Of a stretch of 47,380 nucleotides of DNA, positions 44,944 through 47,380 are shown piece after piece. How positions within the stretch are numbered: position 1 is the first letter of the stretch; each line of letters begins with the position of its first letter. The notes below the pieces were generated by a model. That model worked only from the letters and a program-made list of their open reading frames with translations. It ran no database searches and was not told the origin of the DNA. The stretch is from positions 1 to 47,380 of the forward strand of contig JANINJ010000034.1 in assembly GCA_024508855.1 (NCBI GenBank). Reading direction: 5' to 3'. Position numbers and translations under genes: made by a program. The DNA is from Xanthobacteraceae bacterium (lineage in GTDB: Bacteria > Pseudomonadota > Alphaproteobacteria > Rhizobiales > Xanthobacteraceae).

Positions 44944-46953
44944 GTGACGCCGGCGTTGACCCCGGCCGAACTCGCGGCCGCCCGCGAAGCATGGGCCCGG
45001 GTCGCCGTACGTCTCGCTGCGCGTGGTCGGATGCGGTTGTCGCGGACCGGGCGGAAGTTCGAGCGCCGGGGCGAGCGCGATGTGACAGTCGAGCTGCCCT
45101 CGCACGTGGCGGCGGTGCTCCTGTACGACGCTCTGGGGTGCGCTCCGGTCTTCGTGGTCGACCTGGACTCCAGCAAGGCCGACGCCAGCGTCGTCGACGC
45201 CGACCATGCGGCGATCGTGCAGCTGCTCGACGAGGCCGGGCTGGCGGCCCGGTTCTCTGACCGCTCCGTGAGCGGTGGCCGCCACCTGTACGTGCCGCTG
45301 TGCACGCCGGTCCCCCACTTCGAGGCCCGTCAGGTCGCGATCGCCCTCGAGGAGCTGTTCGCGACCGTTGACGCGATGCCGATGCGAGGCGCCACGGAGG
45401 GCTGTATCCGCCCTCCTGGCGCGTGGCACCGCCACGGTGGCCACCAGGTCCTCGATGAGCCGATCGAGGCCGCAGAGGCCGCTCTTGACCAGCCGAACGA
45501 CGACGACGCCTGGCGCCGGTTCGTCGACTTGGTCACCACCAAGACCGCCGACGGGCGGCACAACACCCCTCGCACCCCCGCGACCCATGAGCCAGTTGCG
45601 CTAACTCCGCTACGTCCGGCCTATCACAACGTCGCTCAGGCGTCTCCCCTCTCCTCACCGCCCGCTGGTCCGGGCGAGATCGAGGACCAGCTGGAGCCAC
45701 TGCACGGCTGGAGCGAGCCCTCGGCCGACTACCAGCACATCGCCCGTACCGGCGTCTACGACCCCGCTAGGTACCCGCGCCGCGACGGCAAGCCCACGAC
45801 GCCCTCAGACGTGCGCCAGCGGGTGATCTGGGGCTGCGTGGCTGCGGGCTGGTCCTTTGGTGACGTCGTACGGCGCGTGCACGACGGCACGTGGCCCGGT
45901 CTCGCGAGCTTCTACGCCCGCTACAGCGACGGACAGCGCCACGGCGCCCTCCAGCACGACTGGCGGCGTGCGATCGCCCACGAACGCCGGCGACGGCAGG
46001 GCGCCGGCGAGCGAGAACACGCCTCCAAGAGCAACCGGGGAACGAGTGTCCGCACAACCACCACTAGGGGTCGGAAGACACAGGCGGGGGGCTCCCAAGG
46101 GCCAGCACAGAACGAGCAGGCGCCCGCGCGTACGCGGTCCGAGGTCGAGCGGTTCGTGCGGGAGTGGCTGGTAGCTGTCGAGCTGCTCCACGGTCCTGCG
46201 ACTGACCTGACCCTGCGTTCCCTGCTCGTTGCATTGGCTCAGATGGCCATCCTCACCGGCCGCACCGACTTTGAGGTTGGCAACCGGGGGCTCGCTGTCG
46301 CGGCGGCCACCGACAACGGCACCATCAGCCGGCACCTGAAACGACTCCTGGCCGAGCCCAGCGACCGAGCCCTCGTCGACCACGTCCAGCAAGCCCGCGG
46401 CGTCCGTGCCCACGTGATCGCCTTGCGCATCCCGGCGCTCCTGGCACCCGCCTGTGCGGCGCGCCCGTGGCGACGCGGCCGGATCCACGGTATTCGTGCG
46501 CCCTTCCGAGAGCTCGGCCGCGCCGCAGCCTTCGTGTACGACGTCCTCGAGCAACTCGATGCGCCCGCGGGCGGCCGCGACATCGCCGCCCGCGCCCGAC
46601 TGAGCCCAGCTGCGACGTATGAAGCCCTCCAGGTCCTCGCCGCCTGGGGTCTCGCGACGAACACCAGCACCGGCTGGATCCTCGGAGACGCCTCGTTGGC
46701 CCACCTGGCCGAGGCGTTCGGCGTTGACGACGCCGTCCGGGCCCAGATCGAGCGCTACCGCGCCGATCGGCGCACCTGGTGGAACTGGCTCGTCGGCCGC
46801 GGGCTGCTCGACTCGTCCTGGGTCACGGCACGCACCACTCCCCCACCGCAACCCGAGCCACCGCCTCCCCCGCCACGCTGGTCCGACGACACCAGCCTCG
46901 TCGAGCTCCTCCAGCGAGAGCTGGGCGCCGAGGTCATCGAGCTCGCCGGCTGA
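44944..46953 (+). CDS. Archaeo-eukaryotic-type primase, probable replication initiator
   Basis: A 669-residue protein. GTG 44944 is chosen because it follows GGAG and matches the start of clear coding bias; a longer frame to 44854 is weak. The N-terminal ~200 residues hold an archaeo-eukaryotic primase core: VFVVDLDSSKAD (metal-binding Asp ~73 and ~75) and SVSGGRHLYVPL (His ~113). A disordered linker (~215-260) contains DNA-level repeats. A helical domain and, after ~425, winged-helix modules follow (FEVGNRGLAVAAATDNGTISRHLKRL; RDIAARARLSPAATYEALQVLAAWGL). Primase plus winged helices is a common Rep design on plasmids, and iterons lie just downstream. Confidence 0.8.
   Translation: MTPALTPAELAAAREAWARVAVRLAARGRMRLSRTGRKFERRGERDVTVELPSHVAAVLLYDALGCAPVFVVDLDSSKADASVVDADHAAIVQLLDEAGLAARFSDRSVSGGRHLYVPLCTPVPHFEARQVAIALEELFATVDAMPMRGATEGCIRPPGAWHRHGGHQVLDEPIEAAEAALDQPNDDDAWRRFVDLVTTKTADGRHNTPRTPATHEPVALTPLRPAYHNVAQASPLSSPPAGPGEIEDQLEPLHGWSEPSADYQHIARTGVYDPARYPRRDGKPTTPSDVRQRVIWGCVAAGWSFGDVVRRVHDGTWPGLASFYARYSDGQRHGALQHDWRRAIAHERRRRQGAGEREHASKSNRGTSVRTTTTRGRKTQAGGSQGPAQNEQAPARTRSEVERFVREWLVAVELLHGPATDLTLRSLLVALAQMAILTGRTDFEVGNRGLAVAAATDNGTISRHLKRLLAEPSDRALVDHVQQARGVRAHVIALRIPALLAPACAARPWRRGRIHGIRAPFRELGRAAAFVYDVLEQLDAPAGGRDIAARARLSPAATYEALQVLAAWGLATNTSTGWILGDASLAHLAEAFGVDDAVRAQIERYRADRRTWWNWLVGRGLLDSSWVTARTTPPPQPEPPPPPPRWSDDTSLVELLQRELGAEVIELAG
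45586..45612 (+). repeat. Three in-phase 9-bp iterons inside the Rep/primase gene
   Basis: CATGAGCCA (45586-45594), GTTGCGCTA (45595-45603) and ACTCCGCTA (45604-45612) tile without gaps, followed after 17 bp by CTATCACAAC, similar to the leader motif. The same order is seen at the iteron-type promoters. It lies in the codons of a disordered linker, so the DNA could be conserved for binding rather than for protein sequence. Confidence 0.6.
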
Positions 46954-46979
46954 ACTCGCTCACCGCTGCGACCGCGCCA

Positions 46980-47015
46980 TAGCGGATTTATCGCACGTAG
47001 CGCGATTAGCGCATC
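46980..47015 (-). repeat. Four tandem 9-bp iterons (probable origin of replication)
   Basis: On the minus strand the units are GATGCGCTA, ATCGCGCTA, CGTGCGATA and AATCCGCTA, tiled without gaps over 36 bp. The consensus NNNGCGCTA matches units at three promoters. The array begins 26 bp after the Rep/primase stop, the usual position for iterons of an origin. Function as Rep-binding sites is inferred. Confidence 0.7.
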
Positions 47016-47099
47016 GGGTCGGCCCCACACCGAGTACGCCGCGGCGATCGTGTGGTCACGAGCGTTCTGGTTGTAGTCGACGAACACCACGGCCTGGTC
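47010..47099 (-). pseudogene. Remnant of a LigD-type polymerase domain
   Basis: One minus-strand frame reads VVFVDYNQNARDHTIAAAYS then VWGRPDA (codons within 47010-47090). This matches the highly conserved (V/I)FVDxNQNARDRTIASAYSVR block of the LigD polymerase (NHEJ primase) domain, as I remember it. Sequence on either side does not continue the domain and drifts into low-complexity frames, so only a fragment survives. It overlaps the edge of the iteron array by a few bases. Confidence 0.6.
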
Positions 47100-47277
47100 G
47101 CGGTGCAAGGACGGGCGTCGGCGTACGCCGTCTCCGACCAGGAGCGGCCCCCTCCCGGGGTTCGCCGAGGCCTGCTCAGGAAGCCGGCCACGCTGCGCGC
47201 GGCCGAAAGACGGCAGCGAGGAGAGGGGAGACGCCCGGCCCGGGCGTGCAACCGCGCTGGGCAGAGCGGCCAACCGT

Positions 47278-47313
47278 CAGGCGCTACCCGAGGCCCATGC
47301 GCCAAATGCGCTA
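47278..47313 (+). repeat. Second iteron cluster, opposite orientation
   Basis: CAGGCGCTA (47278-47286), CATGCGCCA (47296-47304) and AATGCGCTA (47305-47313) fall in the same 9-bp phase, with one unit position (47287-47295) degenerate. A further pair follows at 47342-47359, which is the same DNA as 17-34. Together with 46980-47015 this gives opposed clusters ~260 bp apart around the likely origin. The remaining DNA of 46954-47325 shows only the LigD remnant and one CCCTCTCCTC motif. Confidence 0.6.
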
Positions 47314-47325
47314 AACCCGATGCCT

Positions 47326-47380
47326 CGAAACCCTAGACACCCTTCCGCTAGTTGCGCTAAACTAGATACATCACAAAGCA
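47326..47380. repeat. Terminal direct repeat, copy 2 (circularisation overlap)
   Basis: Identical over 55 bp to positions 1-55, including the iteron-type promoter. It should be removed once to obtain the circular sequence. Confidence 0.93.

Noticed and set aside
1-47380. CRISPR arrays, tRNA or rRNA genes, insertion sequences
   Set aside because: I saw no regularly spaced direct repeats with unique spacers, no tRNA-like cloverleaf or rRNA sequence, and no transposase or flanking target duplications.

Overview
This window looks like one complete circular conjugative plasmid from a high-GC actinobacterium. Positions 1-55 are repeated exactly at 47326-47380, which is what a de Bruijn assembler leaves at the ends of a circular contig, so the true circle is probably 47,325 bp. 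The actinobacterial assignment rests on strong G/C third-position bias, many GTG starts and ATGA/GTGA coupled starts, an actinobacterial-type LexA box (TCGAAC-N4-GTTCTA), and a transfer system and relaxase of the kind seen on actinobacterial plasmids. The host genus cannot be fixed from the sequence alone.

Layout. (1) 1-5470, + strand: small plasmid genes, many Cys-rich or zinc-ribbon-like, then a ParA ATPase with a partner gene, then four tightly coupled small genes ending at a strong bidirectional terminator. (2) 5559-8270: an oriT-like inverted repeat with a core resembling known nic regions, a MobC-like accessory gene and a VirD2/MobP-type relaxase. (3) 8279-16877: accessory cargo comprising two unknown minus-strand genes, a lipoprotein, a DUF3800-like protein, an SRAP (HMCES/YedK) crosslink-repair protein, a protein with a HEPN RNase motif, a small gene behind a LexA box, and an ECF sigma-factor module with two matching divergent promoters. 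(4) 16897-43812: one long minus-strand transfer region running from 43.8 kb down to 16.9 kb. It holds membrane and surface proteins, a cell-wall hydrolase with an embedded nuclease domain, NTF2/VirB8-like proteins, a VirB2-like small membrane protein, VirB6-, VirB3/B4N-, VirB4- and VirD4-like proteins, a DUF4913-like protein, a Toprim primase-like protein, a very large DarB-like methylase/SNF2 helicase and an HExxH membrane protease. (5) 43813-47325, + strand: a winged-helix regulator and a ribbon-helix-helix protein, each at a palindromic operator, an archaeo-eukaryotic-type primase likely to be the replication protein, and an iteron-bearing likely origin.

How it works together (inference). 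The primase/Rep and the iterons replicate the plasmid and ParA with its partner segregate it. MobC and the relaxase nick oriT, VirD4 couples the relaxosome to the minus-strand-encoded type IV secretion channel, and the wall hydrolase opens the envelope. Two signals bind the regions together. A 9-bp repeat (consensus NNNGCGCTA) is tiled in phase at the likely origin and recurs at the -10 region of three promoters driving the leading region, the partition region and the core secretion operon. A C-terminal motif (LS[E/D]xAxxAxEASxH-like) is shared by the relaxase, the methylase/helicase and the primase-like protein, suggesting that the last two travel through the channel with the relaxase, much as phage P1 delivers DarB.
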